DNA from: Bacteroidia bacterium | Lineage (GTDB): Bacteria; Bacteroidota; Bacteroidia; Flavobacteriales; Flavobacteriaceae | DNA length: 61,818 nt | Reading direction: 5' to 3' | Assembly: GCA_030431055.1 (NCBI GenBank) | Contig: JAUIJA010000012.1 | Coordinates: forward strand, 1 to 61,818 | Shown: piece after piece, positions 24,745 through 33,323 of the stretch | How the letters are laid out: the number at the start of each line of letters is the position of its first letter | How positions within the stretch are numbered: the stretch's first letter is position 1 | Translations under genes and position numbers: made by a program | Notes under the pieces: model-generated | Told to the model about the DNA's origin: nothing | Database searches by the model: none | What the model saw: only the letters and a program-made list of their open reading frames with translations

Positions 24745-24752
24745 TATATTTG
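24745..24752 (+). promoter_or_regulatory. -7 box for the 24779 dehydrogenase gene
   Basis: TATATTTG matches TAnnTTTG, 26 bases before the ATG. The GTG that starts at its last base was therefore not taken as the start codon. Confidence 0.5.
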
Positions 24753-24778
24753 TGAACCTTTATAAACTACCTAAAAAA

Positions 24779-25984
24779 ATGAAATTCGGAATTATTAAAG
24801 AACGTAAAACGCCACCAGATAGACGTGTTGTTTTTTCTCCAGATGAACTTGTGGAATTAAAAAATCAATTTCCAAATGCGGAAATTAAGGTTGAGAGTTC
24901 TGATATTAGGATTTTTACAGATGAAGATTACAAATCTAAAGGATTTGAAGTTTCTGATAATATGACTGATTGCGATGTGCTTTTAGGTGTAAAAGAAGTG
25001 CCAATTTCAGCTTTGATTCCGAATAAAAAATATTTCTTCTTTTCGCATACTATAAAGAAACAATCGTATAACCGAGATTTACTTAATGCTATTCTCGATA
25101 AAAATATAGAGTTATATGACCACGAAACTATAGTAAATGAAAAGAATCATAGATTAATTGGTTTCGGACGTTACGCAGGAATTGTTGGTGCATATAACGG
25201 AATTCGTGCTTTCGGATTGAAATATGATTTATTCAATATTGCGAAAGCAGAAGCGTTGCCAAATCAAAAAGCATTGATTGAGCGTTTGCGTAAAAATCGA
25301 TTACCAAATATTAAAATTGTTTTAACGGGTAGAGGTAAAGTTGCATACGGAGCAAAAGAAATGTTAGATGCAATGCAATTGAAAGAAGTTTCGGTTGAGG
25401 ATTATTTGAATAAAAATTATGACCAACCTGTTTACACTTTTATTGACGTGCATGATTATAATAAACGTATAGATGGGAAGCCATTTGATAAAAAAGAATT
25501 TTATTCAAATCCAGAAGGTTATGTGTCAGATTTTGAGCGTTTTTCTGAGGTTTCAGATATGTTAATTACCGGACATTTCTATGGAAATAATGCGCCTATT
25601 ATTTTAAGCAAAGAAATGTTACAATCTCCAAAATGTAAATTGAAAGTTGTAGCCGATGTTTCTTGTGATATTGATGGACCAATAGCTTGTACATTACGAC
25701 CTAGTACAATTGCTGATCCTGTTTATGGTTACTTACCGAAAGAACATAAAGAAGTAGCTTTTGATCATCCTTCTGCAGTTACAGTTATGGCAGTTGATAA
25801 TTTACCATGTGAATTACCAAAAGATGCAAGTGAAGGTTTTGGAAAAGTGTTTTTAGAAAATGTTATTCCGGCATTTTTTAACGATGATGCTGACGGTGTT
25901 TTGGCTCGTGCTAAAATGACTGAAAATGGCAAACTAACTTCAAGATTCGCTTACTTGCAAGATTATGTTGATGGAAAAGAATAG
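24779..25984 (+). CDS. NAD(P)-dependent oxidoreductase of the alanine/saccharopine dehydrogenase type
   Basis: 401 residues from the ATG at 24779. The N-terminal AlaDH/PNT-like domain has KERKTPPDRRVVFSPDE, then SSDIRIFTDEDYKSKGFEV. The Rossmann part carries IKIVLTGRGKVAYGAKEML (~180). Later VVADVSCDIDGPIACTLRPS and FDHPSAVTVMAVDNLPCELP are typical of saccharopine or lysine-ketoglutarate reductase proteins of Bacteroidota. Substrate is not settled by sequence; lysine catabolism is the family's usual role. Terminator at 26008. Confidence 0.82.
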   Translation: MKFGIIKERKTPPDRRVVFSPDELVELKNQFPNAEIKVESSDIRIFTDEDYKSKGFEVSDNMTDCDVLLGVKEVPISALIPNKKYFFFSHTIKKQSYNRDLLNAILDKNIELYDHETIVNEKNHRLIGFGRYAGIVGAYNGIRAFGLKYDLFNIAKAEALPNQKALIERLRKNRLPNIKIVLTGRGKVAYGAKEMLDAMQLKEVSVEDYLNKNYDQPVYTFIDVHDYNKRIDGKPFDKKEFYSNPEGYVSDFERFSEVSDMLITGHFYGNNAPIILSKEMLQSPKCKLKVVADVSCDIDGPIACTLRPSTIADPVYGYLPKEHKEVAFDHPSAVTVMAVDNLPCELPKDASEGFGKVFLENVIPAFFNDDADGVLARAKMTENGKLTSRFAYLQDYVDGKE

Positions 25985-26007
25985 GAATATGTCTAGATAA
26001 AAATAAA

Positions 26008-26039
26008 AATCCCGATTTGTTAAGAATCGGGATTTTTTA
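26008..26039. terminator. bidirectional terminator
   Basis: AATCCCGATT/AATCGGGATT stem with T run on both sides. It lies between convergent genes 24779 (+) and 26057 (-). Confidence 0.85.
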
Positions 26040-26056
26040 TTGAATGATTTATTTAT

Positions 26057-26386
26057 TTAATTCCAAAGGGTTCCGTCTAATCCTAAAACAGTTCCAATCC
26101 AAATGAAAAATACAAAAACTAGAATACTTGATAGAATAAGCAATAGTTTTATAAAACTATTTTTAATAGAAAATGTATTTATCATATAACATGAAGCACC
26201 ACCAAACGCTCCCATTATTGGGGTTATAATCAATGGTCTAACATACCAATATTCGCCCCACTCAGGTTTGGGTTCGTTAACACTTAAAATAATAAATCCA
26301 ATAAATGCAAGAGCAACTGCAAAACCAAAGGAAATCATTATAATTAAGTTCTTTTTATTAAACGATTCGTTATTTACTTTTTTCAT
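26057..26386 (-). CDS. small membrane protein in the creD operon
   Basis: 109 residues from the ATG at 26386 (a longer frame would overlap creD by 38 bases and adds an unlikely leader). Three membrane segments are visible: IIMISFGFAVALAFIGFIIL, LIITPIMGAFGGASCYMI and LLLILSSILVFVFFIWIGTV. Function unknown. It follows creD by 16 bases in the same direction. Confidence 0.65.
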   Translation of the reverse strand: MKKVNNESFNKKNLIIMISFGFAVALAFIGFIILSVNEPKPEWGEYWYVRPLIITPIMGAFGGASCYMINTFSIKNSFIKLLLILSSILVFVFFIWIGTVLGLDGTLWN

Positions 26387-26402
26387 AATTTTTGATTTTG
26401 AG

Positions 26403-27758
26403 TTATGAGTTTGTATTCCAATCAATTTTTCTAGAAACATACATTACTGCTCCTAAAATTAAGAATAAACCAACACTTCCTACCAACAGAGCATAATCTT
26501 CCAACTGAATAATTACAAAAATAAAGCTGTATAATACAGTTAGTGCTAAACTAATAAACAACGGAAACTTCTTGCTTTTTAGTACCGAAATTGAATATAA
26601 AAATAACATTATGATTACCGAACTTGATGCAATAGCATAAGCAATTGTAAAACTTGAATGTTCTGTGATTGAAATTAATAATGTATAAAACATAATTAAA
26701 GCTAAACCAATCATCGTGTATTGAAAAATATGAATGTTCACTTTACTTATAGTTTGGATTAAAAAGAAAATCAAAAATGTTAAACCAATTACCAAAAACC
26801 CATATTTTGATGCGCGTTCGCTTTGTTGATATTGATCAACAGTTTCAATGAGTTTTACGCCGTATGAATAAGAAGAAATATTCGGTAATTTTTCTGAATA
26901 TTGTTGTGCAAATGGACGGTTTACGTGAATTAATTTCCAATCAGCGTGAAAATTTTTATTCGTAATTGTTTTCGAAGTGTCAATTGGCGCATAATTTCCA
27001 ATGAATGAAGGCGAACCCCAATTTGCATCTACACTTGTTTTAGTTGTTTTTCCTATCGGAATAAATTCAACTGAATTACTTCCGTTATATTGAATGTCAA
27101 AATTGAACTGAATTTCTTCATTTTGAACTAGATTGAAAGTTTTCGTTTCTAAAACATCAAAATAATTATCATCATCACCTGAAGTTTCTAAGGCTAATTT
27201 TTTTCCATTCAAATTAATGAATAAGTCACTTTTAATACTTTTTAAATCGGTTGTTTTTATTAGAATGCTAGCTTTTTCCCAAAGTATATTTTCAGGTTTA
27301 ATGCCAAGTTTTTCAAAATCTAATTCTTTAAAAATTCCAGTAGAATTTACAGTTGCTTTAAAGACAATAGGTTTGTATAATCCTAATTTTAATCCGTCAA
27401 CTTTATCTACTTTAGTAGTATGATTTAAAGTAGTAGGGAAGAAGTACGCATTTTGAGTATAAGAATACTTTTTAATGGTTTTTTTCTTTGTTTTTTCGTC
27501 AATTTCTTCGGTTTCTCTAAATGTTTTATACGGAATTTTTAAAATTGGCCCCATTAAATGTACGTTTTCGCCCCAAGAGTTGGTTACTTTTTGAGTAGCT
27601 TCTACTTTTCGTTGCGAACGTTCTTGAATTAAATCTTGAACTAAGGCTAACGGAATTAACAATACTAATGTTAGAATTCCTACCATAATCATTTTTGCAG
27701 TATTGGTTTGAAAAAATGAAAATGAAGTTTTGTTTTTGTTTTGCATTGGATTTTCCAT
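26403..27758 (-). CDS. creD: inner-membrane protein CreD
   Basis: 451 residues. A first membrane segment is at ~18-38 (MIMVGILTLVLLIPLALVQD). A large periplasmic domain (~40-300) has the CreD-type VTNSWGENVHLMGPILKIPY and GSPSFIGNYAP. Five C-terminal membrane segments follow (~320-445, with YGFLVIGLTFLIFFLIQ and IGLALIMFYTLLISITEHSS). CreD is linked to envelope stress, colicin tolerance and beta-lactam response in other bacteria. Here it is under the small winged-helix regulator of the same operon instead of a CreBC two-component system. Confidence 0.92.
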   Translation of the reverse strand: MENPMQNKNKTSFSFFQTNTAKMIMVGILTLVLLIPLALVQDLIQERSQRKVEATQKVTNSWGENVHLMGPILKIPYKTFRETEEIDEKTKKKTIKKYSYTQNAYFFPTTLNHTTKVDKVDGLKLGLYKPIVFKATVNSTGIFKELDFEKLGIKPENILWEKASILIKTTDLKSIKSDLFINLNGKKLALETSGDDDNYFDVLETKTFNLVQNEEIQFNFDIQYNGSNSVEFIPIGKTTKTSVDANWGSPSFIGNYAPIDTSKTITNKNFHADWKLIHVNRPFAQQYSEKLPNISSYSYGVKLIETVDQYQQSERASKYGFLVIGLTFLIFFLIQTISKVNIHIFQYTMIGLALIMFYTLLISITEHSSFTIAYAIASSSVIIMLFLYSISVLKSKKFPLFISLALTVLYSFIFVIIQLEDYALLVGSVGLFLILGAVMYVSRKIDWNTNS

Positions 27759-27759
27759 G

Positions 27760-28074
27760 TTAAAATTGGTTTAAATGATTGATAATGATATATAAATACA
27801 ATATTGAAATAGGTATGTTACTTAATACAATTGCGATTTCTGTAACTATATTTTTGTGATTTGTTGGTTCACGAGATAATCGATATAGCAACACTAAAAA
27901 TGAAATTCCGTTTACAATTCCTGCAATAATGATGTAAATTAATCCGCTTATTACTACTTCATCTTCCTTTGGGAAAAGAAAGAAGCAAAGAAAAAACAAT
28001 GTACCAATGAGATAACTAATCACTGCAAATTGTGACGAAATAGGTAATTGTTTAAATTTTTCAAAATCACTCAT
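27760..28074 (-). CDS. small membrane protein in the creD operon
   Basis: 104 residues with three predicted membrane segments (FAVISYLIGTLFFLCFFLF; ISGLIYIIIAGIVNGISFLV; ISILYLYIIINHLNQF). Function unknown. It ends one base before creD, so the two are translated together. A palindromic element identical in layout to that before 29059 lies directly upstream of its ATG. Confidence 0.65.
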   Translation of the reverse strand: MSDFEKFKQLPISSQFAVISYLIGTLFFLCFFLFPKEDEVVISGLIYIIIAGIVNGISFLVLLYRLSREPTNHKNIVTEIAIVLSNIPISILYLYIIINHLNQF

Positions 28075-28095
28075 AAAGTACTTTGTTTTTCAAAG
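28073..28095 (-). promoter_or_regulatory. palindromic operator candidate in the creD operon (copy 2)
   Basis: On the minus strand CTTTG-AAAAA-CAAAG is followed by TACTTTAT and the ATG of 28074. The same design occurs at 29060-29082 with the loop reversed (TTTTT). Likely binding site for the winged-helix regulator encoded between them. Confidence 0.55.
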
Positions 28096-28115
28096 TTAGT
28101 TGGTAAAAAAATATA

Positions 28116-28412
28116 TTATTCTCCTTGTATTAATTTTTCTAAAGCATCGATATGTTCCTTGAATGCCTGTTTTCCAGATTTAGTAGCAATGTATCGTGTG
28201 TTTGGTTTTCTTCCAATAAATTGCTTTTCGACTAGGATGTAATTCTCATTTTCTAAAGCTTTAGCATGACTTGCCAAATTTCCATCAGTCACGCCCAAAA
28301 CTTCCTTTAAAGTTTTAAAATCAGCATATTCATTAACCATTAACACCGACATAATTCCTAAACGAATTCGGTGATCAAAAGCTTTGTTTATATTTTGAAT
28401 GATGTTTTTCAT
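28116..28412 (-). CDS. winged-helix transcriptional regulator of the creD operon
   Basis: 98 residues, matching the HTH_34/ArsR-like family of small winged-helix proteins: LGIMSVLMVNEYADFKTLKE, then GVTDGNLASHAKALENENYI and VEKQFIGRKPNTRYIATKSG. It binds DNA as a dimer and usually represses its own operon. In Bacteroidota such regulators commonly sit beside creD. The duplicated CTTTG-N5-CAAAG elements at 28073 and 29060 are the probable operators. Confidence 0.85.
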   Translation of the reverse strand: MKNIIQNINKAFDHRIRLGIMSVLMVNEYADFKTLKEVLGVTDGNLASHAKALENENYILVEKQFIGRKPNTRYIATKSGKQAFKEHIDALEKLIQGE

Positions 28413-28450
28413 TGCTTATTGCTTAATGCTTTTGGCATAAAGCTTTAAAT

Positions 28451-29059
28451 TTACTCTCTATCATATTTATAATACATAATGCTTCCGTATAAAATATGCG
28501 CAACACCAAAGCCTAAAACCCAAAACCAAAGTCCGTAACCCGAAAATTCGACTGCTAATAAACCTAAAATGATTTCGGTAATACCAAGATAACGAACATC
28601 GCGTAAAGTATATTTACTTGCACTAAAACAAGCCAATCCATAAAAGAGTAGGGTAATGGGAGCAATTAATCCGTAATATCCATTTCGTAATAATAGTATA
28701 GCAAAAATTCCACCAGCTATTAACGGAATTGCAAAATTGATAAGTAAACGTTTTGAAGAACTATTCCATACATTTTCATTAGTTTTCTTAGCTTTTTTAA
28801 TGGTTAATAAGTATGCTGTACCCAAAGACAACATTAAAGTTATAAAAGCTGTAAGTAGGATTAACTTGAACGTTAAACTTTCTAAGGTAATAAATTGATA
28901 AGTATGATTATTAATGAGATAATTTACAATTAACGCACCAATAATTGCATAAATTCCTGCTAGAATACCAGATAATCCACTCAATGAGAAAAATTGAGTT
29001 GAACGATTCATAATATCCTTTATTTCTTTAATGTCGTTTAGATACTTACTTGCTTCCAT
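28451..29059 (-). CDS. membrane protein, first gene of the creD operon
   Basis: 202 residues from the ATG at 29059; the 28 residues before it in the open frame are encoded by promoter and operator sequence. Six membrane segments are visible (for example LSGILAGIYAIIGALIVNYL; LILLTAFITLMLSLGTAYLL; IPLIAGGIFAILLLRNGYYG; FWVLGFGVAHILYGSIMYY). N-terminal EIKDIMNRSTQFFSLSGLSG is conserved in Bacteroidota homologues of unknown function. It begins the operon 29059-26057. Confidence 0.75.
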   Translation of the reverse strand: MEASKYLNDIKEIKDIMNRSTQFFSLSGLSGILAGIYAIIGALIVNYLINNHTYQFITLESLTFKLILLTAFITLMLSLGTAYLLTIKKAKKTNENVWNSSSKRLLINFAIPLIAGGIFAILLLRNGYYGLIAPITLLFYGLACFSASKYTLRDVRYLGITEIILGLLAVEFSGYGLWFWVLGFGVAHILYGSIMYYKYDRE

Positions 29060-29082
29060 ATAAAGTACTTTGAAAAACAAAG
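29060..29082 (-). promoter_or_regulatory. palindromic operator candidate in the creD operon (copy 1)
   Basis: On the minus strand CTTTG-TTTTT-CAAAG is followed by TACTTTAT and the ATG. It matches copy 2 at 18 of 23 positions; all five differences are in the loop. Confidence 0.55.
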
Positions 29083-29132
29083 TAAATAATAAAATTTGTT
29101 TCAAACAACTAAAAATGAAAATATTTTTGAAT

Positions 29133-29158
29133 AAAAAAAGCATTCGTAGTGAATGCTT
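29133..29158 (-). terminator. terminator of the 29182 gene
   Basis: AGCATTC/GAATGCT stem (29139-29145 with 29151-29157); on the minus strand it is followed by seven T. Confidence 0.75.
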
Positions 29159-29181
29159 ATCTTATTATTTATTTTAAAAAA

Positions 29182-30030
29182 TTAAATTCTGAAAATTCCT
29201 CCTATAGCAAAAACAGTTTGAGCAAACCAAAAACTTTGTTCGGCATGATCAGCACTATCACTGGTAGTTCTAATGTCATTCATGTTAATGTATCCGCCTT
29301 TAAGTTCGGTTTGAATGAAAAAGTATTTGAAAAAGGTTAAATTTAAACCAGCTTTAGCCGAAAGTCCGTAACCCGAAATATGAAATTCATCATATCTATC
29401 TTTTCCTAAAAGTGTTGTGTTAGTTTTTGGATATAATAACCCAACGCCCAAACCTTCGGTTACATTTATTTGAAGTTTATCGGTATTAAGTGTTTTACTA
29501 AATAGCGTTGTGATATCATCAACTCTTGAAAATTCAGTATTTACATAATTTAATCCATCAGTATGTTCAAACATAAGAAAATCTTCGTCTAAAGTTAATT
29601 CATTCGAGCTAGGATTTTCATTATATGTTCCTTGGTTTGGATAATATCCAGAATATTTAACTCTTTTGTCTTGGTACATTACATATTTCATATGATCAAC
29701 TCCAATAGAAATATTATAATGATCGCTTATAAAATATCCAATGCGTAAGTTCGTTTGAGGAATTGTCATACGCGCTGGATTAATGTAATCACAATGCCAA
29801 CCTTTAGGCTTATCGTGAGCTTCTACATCATATAATGTGAAATCGTAATCATTTCCTTTAAAATGAATATCTGATTTTGAATAAGATTCTCTATTTCCTC
29901 CCCAGAAGATATAAAACTTCCCTTTGTTATGTGCTGTGTATTTTTCAGGATTTTCAACGGTTTCTTGAGAAAAGGTGTACTGTGAAAAAACACAAAAAGT
30001 TAGTACAACCACTAAAAATGATTGTTTCAT
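29182..30030 (-). CDS. putative outer-membrane beta-barrel protein
   Basis: 282 residues with a signal peptide (MKQSFLVVVLTFCVFSQYTF, cleavage near TFS-QE). Alternating-residue strands dominate (TNLRIGYFISDHYNISIGVD, INVTEGLGVGLLY, FHISGYGLSAKAGLNLTFFK), and the protein ends in a Phe-containing strand (FAIGGIFRI), as in barrel proteins. Probably an eight- to ten-stranded barrel of unknown substrate. It is followed by its own terminator and preceded by kdsA, 23 bases upstream in the same direction. Confidence 0.72.
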   Translation of the reverse strand: MKQSFLVVVLTFCVFSQYTFSQETVENPEKYTAHNKGKFYIFWGGNRESYSKSDIHFKGNDYDFTLYDVEAHDKPKGWHCDYINPARMTIPQTNLRIGYFISDHYNISIGVDHMKYVMYQDKRVKYSGYYPNQGTYNENPSSNELTLDEDFLMFEHTDGLNYVNTEFSRVDDITTLFSKTLNTDKLQINVTEGLGVGLLYPKTNTTLLGKDRYDEFHISGYGLSAKAGLNLTFFKYFFIQTELKGGYINMNDIRTTSDSADHAEQSFWFAQTVFAIGGIFRI

Positions 30031-30053
30031 TAAAATGAAATTTGGGACAAATA

Positions 30054-30872
30054 TTAAAATTGATTTACAGTTTTTCTGATAGCAACAAGTTTCTTCATAA
30101 GATTTTCAAAATAGTCTAAATGAAGCATATTTGCACCGTCACTTTTTGCATTTGCAGGATCAAAGTGTGTTTCGATAAAAATTCCATCAACACCTACGGC
30201 AATCCCAGCTTTTGCGATAGTTTCAATCATATCTGGTCTTCCTCCAGTAACACCATGTGACTGATTAGGTTGTTGTAATGAATGTGTTACATCTAAAACA
30301 GTTGTTGCTTGTTCTTGCATAGTAGGAATTCCACGGAAATCTACTATCATATCTTGATAACCAAACATCGTTCCTCTATCGGTAACCATTACATTTTGAT
30401 TATTGCTATCTAAAACTTTTTGAACGGCATGTTTCATGCTTTCCGGACTCATAAATTGTCCTTTCTTCAAGTTTACTGTTTTTCCAGTATTTGCTGCAGC
30501 AACAACTAAATCGGTTTGGCGAACTAAAAACGCAGGAATTTGAAGAATATCTACATATTCTGCAGCTTTTGGCGCATCTTCATTAGTATGAATATCAGTA
30601 ACTGTTGGTACACCAAATTCTTTTGAAACTTTAGCTAAAATTTTTAATGCTTTTTCGTCGCCAATTCCCGTAAAGCTATCAACTCTTGAACGGTTTGCTT
30701 TTTTAAACGATCCTTTAAATACGTAAGGAATTTCTAATTTATCAGTAATCGAAACTAGTTTTTCAGCAATACGCATTGCCATTTCTTCTCCTTCAATAGC
30801 ACATGGGCCAGCTAAAAGAAAAAAGTTATCACTTTCGGTATGTTTTATTTGCGGAATATTTTTTAAATCCAT
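30054..30872 (-). CDS. kdsA: 3-deoxy-8-phosphooctulonate synthase
   Basis: 272 residues, full length. Conserved parts: FLLAGPCAIEGEEMAMRIAE at the N-terminus, YVFKGSFKKANRSR (~50-65), SFTGIGDEKALKIL, VTDRGTMFGYQDMIVDFRG (~165) and GGRPDMIETIAKAGIAVGVD. It joins phosphoenolpyruvate with arabinose 5-phosphate to give KDO-8-phosphate for lipopolysaccharide. The Asn in KANRS suggests the metal-independent class. A -7 box CAAAGATA (complement TATCTTTG, 30889-30896) lies just upstream. Confidence 0.96.
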   Translation of the reverse strand: MDLKNIPQIKHTESDNFFLLAGPCAIEGEEMAMRIAEKLVSITDKLEIPYVFKGSFKKANRSRVDSFTGIGDEKALKILAKVSKEFGVPTVTDIHTNEDAPKAAEYVDILQIPAFLVRQTDLVVAAANTGKTVNLKKGQFMSPESMKHAVQKVLDSNNQNVMVTDRGTMFGYQDMIVDFRGIPTMQEQATTVLDVTHSLQQPNQSHGVTGGRPDMIETIAKAGIAVGVDGIFIETHFDPANAKSDGANMLHLDYFENLMKKLVAIRKTVNQF

Positions 30873-30948
30873 GATTTTAATTTGATGGCAAAGATACTAA
30901 CATTTAGCTTTTTAAAGAAGATACTTTTGTTACAAAAATTGAAACTTA

Positions 30949-31395
30949 CTAGCTTTTCTTTATTGTAAAACCATTCGGACACATAATTTTACCTTTTTCG
31001 TAAATGTTTATATAGAGTTTAACTTTTTTATTACTGTCAAATGTTACTTCGTAAATTCCAATAGTTCCGGCGCCCATCGTATTATGTGTTGTTGGGAACG
31101 GACAACAAACGTCAATTTTTTTATAATCGGTTATTTTGCTTCCGTTTTTACCTTCCAAACCGTTAAAAAAGTAACTTACGTATAATTCTTCTTGTCGTTC
31201 TAAAATTAACCCAATGTTGATAGGATAATCTGCGTCATAGCCGTATTTACTATCATTAGCATATTCTGTGATTACAAAAGCGCGATTTTTCACAGGTGGT
31301 TTTACAGCTGTATTATCAACGTTTTTTAAAGTCGATTTTGTGCTTGTACAGCTAACAAAAGCTATTAATGAAATAAGTAAATAGAAAAACTTCAT
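30949..31395 (-). CDS. hypothetical lipoprotein
   Basis: 148 residues, with a lipobox (FYLLISLIAFVSC). A short Thr/Ser/Lys-rich linker precedes a beta-rich domain (RAFVITEYANDSKYGYDADY, KVKLYINIYEKGKIMCPNGF). Two further Cys pairs could bind metal or form a disulphide (DVCCPFPTTHN; IMCP). No family was recognised. Two bases separate it from the downstream end of 31398, so the two are one operon. Confidence 0.65.
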   Translation of the reverse strand: MKFFYLLISLIAFVSCTSTKSTLKNVDNTAVKPPVKNRAFVITEYANDSKYGYDADYPINIGLILERQEELYVSYFFNGLEGKNGSKITDYKKIDVCCPFPTTHNTMGAGTIGIYEVTFDSNKKVKLYINIYEKGKIMCPNGFTIKKS

Positions 31396-31397
31396 AA

Positions 31398-31859
31398 TTA
31401 TTTTGTTTTAATAAAATAACTCATAATTGCTGCAAGAACTACGCCAAATGATAATTTATCGAAAATGTTATTTTTAATAAAAATAGGTAAATTATAATTC
31501 AATTGTGCTAAATCTTTATTGTCACTCTGTTCAATTGCCGTTTTAAAAAAATCAGGCGAAATAATATTAAAAGTAAGCATAACTACAACTGTTGTTGTTA
31601 CGGTTAACAATAATGTTAAAACTATTCCGCTAGCAAAGCCTTGTTTCCATTCCATTTCGTTATTAAAAATTGTTTTTTTCTTATTTCTAATTGCGAAGTA
31701 AAAAAGTACAACTAAAAATGGAATAAAAAGTAAATTAAATAAAGGTTCTTGTAATGCTTTTTCAGAATGAAATCCGAATTGTTTTTCAATAATCATCCAA
31801 ATTAGATAAGCAAGACTAAGAATAGTAGCCCATTTAATTTCTATTGCGTATTTATTCAT
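31398..31859 (-). CDS. DUF4199 family membrane protein
   Basis: 153 residues with four membrane segments (IKWATILSLAYLIWMII; LLFIPFLVVLFYFAIRN; FASGIVLTLLLTVTTTVVVM; LSFGVVLAAIMSYFIKTK). The layout EWKQGFASGIVLTLL is typical of DUF4199 proteins of Bacteroidota. Function unknown. The promoter box TATCTTTG (complement at 31878-31885) is 19 bases upstream. Confidence 0.75.
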   Translation of the reverse strand: MNKYAIEIKWATILSLAYLIWMIIEKQFGFHSEKALQEPLFNLLFIPFLVVLFYFAIRNKKKTIFNNEMEWKQGFASGIVLTLLLTVTTTVVVMLTFNIISPDFFKTAIEQSDNKDLAQLNYNLPIFIKNNIFDKLSFGVVLAAIMSYFIKTK

Positions 31860-31877
31860 AACGTATAATTAGTGGTT

Positions 31878-31931
31878 CAAAGATACTATTTTTAAGGCAA
31901 TTGTATAAGCGTTTTGGTATGTGTATATTTG
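31878..31931. promoter_or_regulatory. divergent -7 boxes for 31859 (-) and 31956 (+)
   Basis: CAAAGATA (31878-31885; TATCTTTG on the minus strand) and TATATTTG (31924-31931, plus strand) both fit TAnnTTTG and face away from each other. Confidence 0.55.
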
Positions 31932-31955
31932 CGCCACTAACTAATAAAATATTTA

Positions 31956-32516
31956 ATGGAACTAATTACAGGTACTTGGCATTGGTCAATTTCAGGTTTT
32001 TTAATAGGAATGATAATGTTAGTATTAATTTACTTTGGAAAATCATTCGGAATGTCATCTAATCTTAGAACACTTTGTTCAATGGCTGGAGCCGGAAAAT
32101 ATGCTGATTTTTTTAAATTCGATTGGCGCGAACAAAAATGGAATCTTGCAGTTGTATTAGGAACAATTTTAGGTGGTTTTGTAGCATTTAATTTTTTATC
32201 AGATAGTTCAATTGTAACACTAAATCCAAAAACTGTTGAAGCTATTGCAGGTTTTGGAATTGATGCACCAAACGGAAAGTTGGTTCCAGATGCATTATTT
32301 GGAAGCGAAATATTTTCATCTGTAAAAGGGATTTTATTATTGTTTTTAGGTGGAATTTTAATTGGTTTTGGTACACGTTATGCTGGTGGATGTACTTCTG
32401 GACATGCAATTTCTGGTTTGAGTAATTTTCAAATTCCATCTTTAATTGCAGTAATTGGTTTTTTTATTGGCGGACTTGTAATGGTTAATGTGTTTTATCC
32501 TTTAATTTTTAAATAA
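31956..32516 (+). CDS. YeeE/YedE sulphur transporter family, first half
   Basis: 186 residues with five membrane segments. The signature YAGGCTSGHAISGLSNFQI (~145-163) includes the conserved Cys that relays thiosulphate in TsuA-type channels. A shorter partner follows one base after its stop and has the second signature, so the full transporter is split in two chains, as often in Bacteroidota. Role: uptake of thiosulphate or a similar sulphur species through the inner membrane. Confidence 0.88.
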   Translation: MELITGTWHWSISGFLIGMIMLVLIYFGKSFGMSSNLRTLCSMAGAGKYADFFKFDWREQKWNLAVVLGTILGGFVAFNFLSDSSIVTLNPKTVEAIAGFGIDAPNGKLVPDALFGSEIFSSVKGILLLFLGGILIGFGTRYAGGCTSGHAISGLSNFQIPSLIAVIGFFIGGLVMVNVFYPLIFK

Positions 32517-32517
32517 G

Positions 32518-32931
32518 ATGAAGTTATTACGTTTTTTAATTACAGGATTTGTTTTCGGAATTGTACTTACAAAATCGGAAGCTGTTTCATGGTATAGAAT
32601 TGTTGAAATGTTCCGATTTGAATCGTTTCACATGTTTGGTATAATTATGACTGCAATTGCAACAGGAGTAATTGGTATACAAATTATAAAAAAGAGAAAG
32701 ATTAAAGATTATAAAGGTTTTAAAATTGAATTCATTCCAAAAGAAAGAGGAATTACACGCTATATTTTAGGAGGAACAGCTTTTGGTTTAGGTTGGGGAT
32801 TAGTTGGCGCTTGTCCTGGACCAATATTCATACTACTAGGAACAGGAACTTTTACAATAGTAATTGTATTGTTAGGAGCTTTACTTGGAACTTTTATTTA
32901 TGGAATTTTAAAAGACAAATTACCGCATTAA
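32518..32931 (+). CDS. YeeE/YedE sulphur transporter family, second half
   Basis: 137 residues with four membrane segments. It carries the second signature GGTAFGLGWGLVGACPGPIF (~88-107) with the conserved Cys. It forms the other half of the transporter with the preceding gene. In Bacteroidota these two genes often lie near rhodanese or persulphide genes; here a metal-binding HMA protein follows instead, with its own promoter. Confidence 0.88.
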   Translation: MKLLRFLITGFVFGIVLTKSEAVSWYRIVEMFRFESFHMFGIIMTAIATGVIGIQIIKKRKIKDYKGFKIEFIPKERGITRYILGGTAFGLGWGLVGACPGPIFILLGTGTFTIVIVLLGALLGTFIYGILKDKLPH

Positions 32932-32958
32932 AGTCTTGTTAAGTAACTTTTGTTACGC

Positions 32959-32987
32959 TTTGAACGGTTTTAAATTTTGTATCTTTG
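32959..32987 (+). promoter_or_regulatory. full consensus promoter for the HMA gene
   Basis: TTTG (32959-32962), a 17-base spacer and TATCTTTG (32980-32987) match the Bacteroidota -33/-7 consensus. The ATG is 20 bases downstream. Confidence 0.7.
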
Positions 32988-33007
32988 GTTTATAAAATTT
33001 AATTAAA

Positions 33008-33277
33008 ATGAATACAACAATTTATATACAAAATTTAAAATGCGGTGGCTGTGCTAATACAGTAACTAAAAATTTAACTACAATCGATAATATTACTGAT
33101 GTTGAAGTAAATGTAGATGAAAGTTCAGTTACTTTTAATTATGACAATGAAGATGCATTAAATAGAGTTAAAGAAACCTTACAAAAATTAGGTTATCCAG
33201 AAGATGGCGAAGCCAATTCGTTAACGGCAAAAGCAAAATCTTATGTGAGTTGCGCCGTAGGAAAAATGACAAAATAA
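33008..33277 (+). CDS. HMA-domain metallochaperone
   Basis: 89 residues, no signal peptide, so cytosolic. The HMA fold occupies residues 1-66, with the metal site LKCGGCANTV (CxxC). The tail (AKAKSYVSCAVGKM) adds one more Cys. It resembles CopZ-type copper chaperones that hand Cu(I) to a P-type ATPase. No such ATPase is in the window. It has its own promoter and a shared terminator. Confidence 0.85.
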   Translation: MNTTIYIQNLKCGGCANTVTKNLTTIDNITDVEVNVDESSVTFNYDNEDALNRVKETLQKLGYPEDGEANSLTAKAKSYVSCAVGKMTK

Positions 33278-33291
33278 GATATAAATAAAAA

Positions 33292-33320
33292 AAACCGAAA
33301 CTAAAAGTTTCGGTTTTTTT
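33292..33320. terminator. bidirectional terminator
   Basis: AAACCGAAACT/AGTTTCGGTTT stem with T runs on both sides, between convergent genes 33008 (+) and clpS (-). Confidence 0.85.
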
Positions 33321-33323
33321 TAT

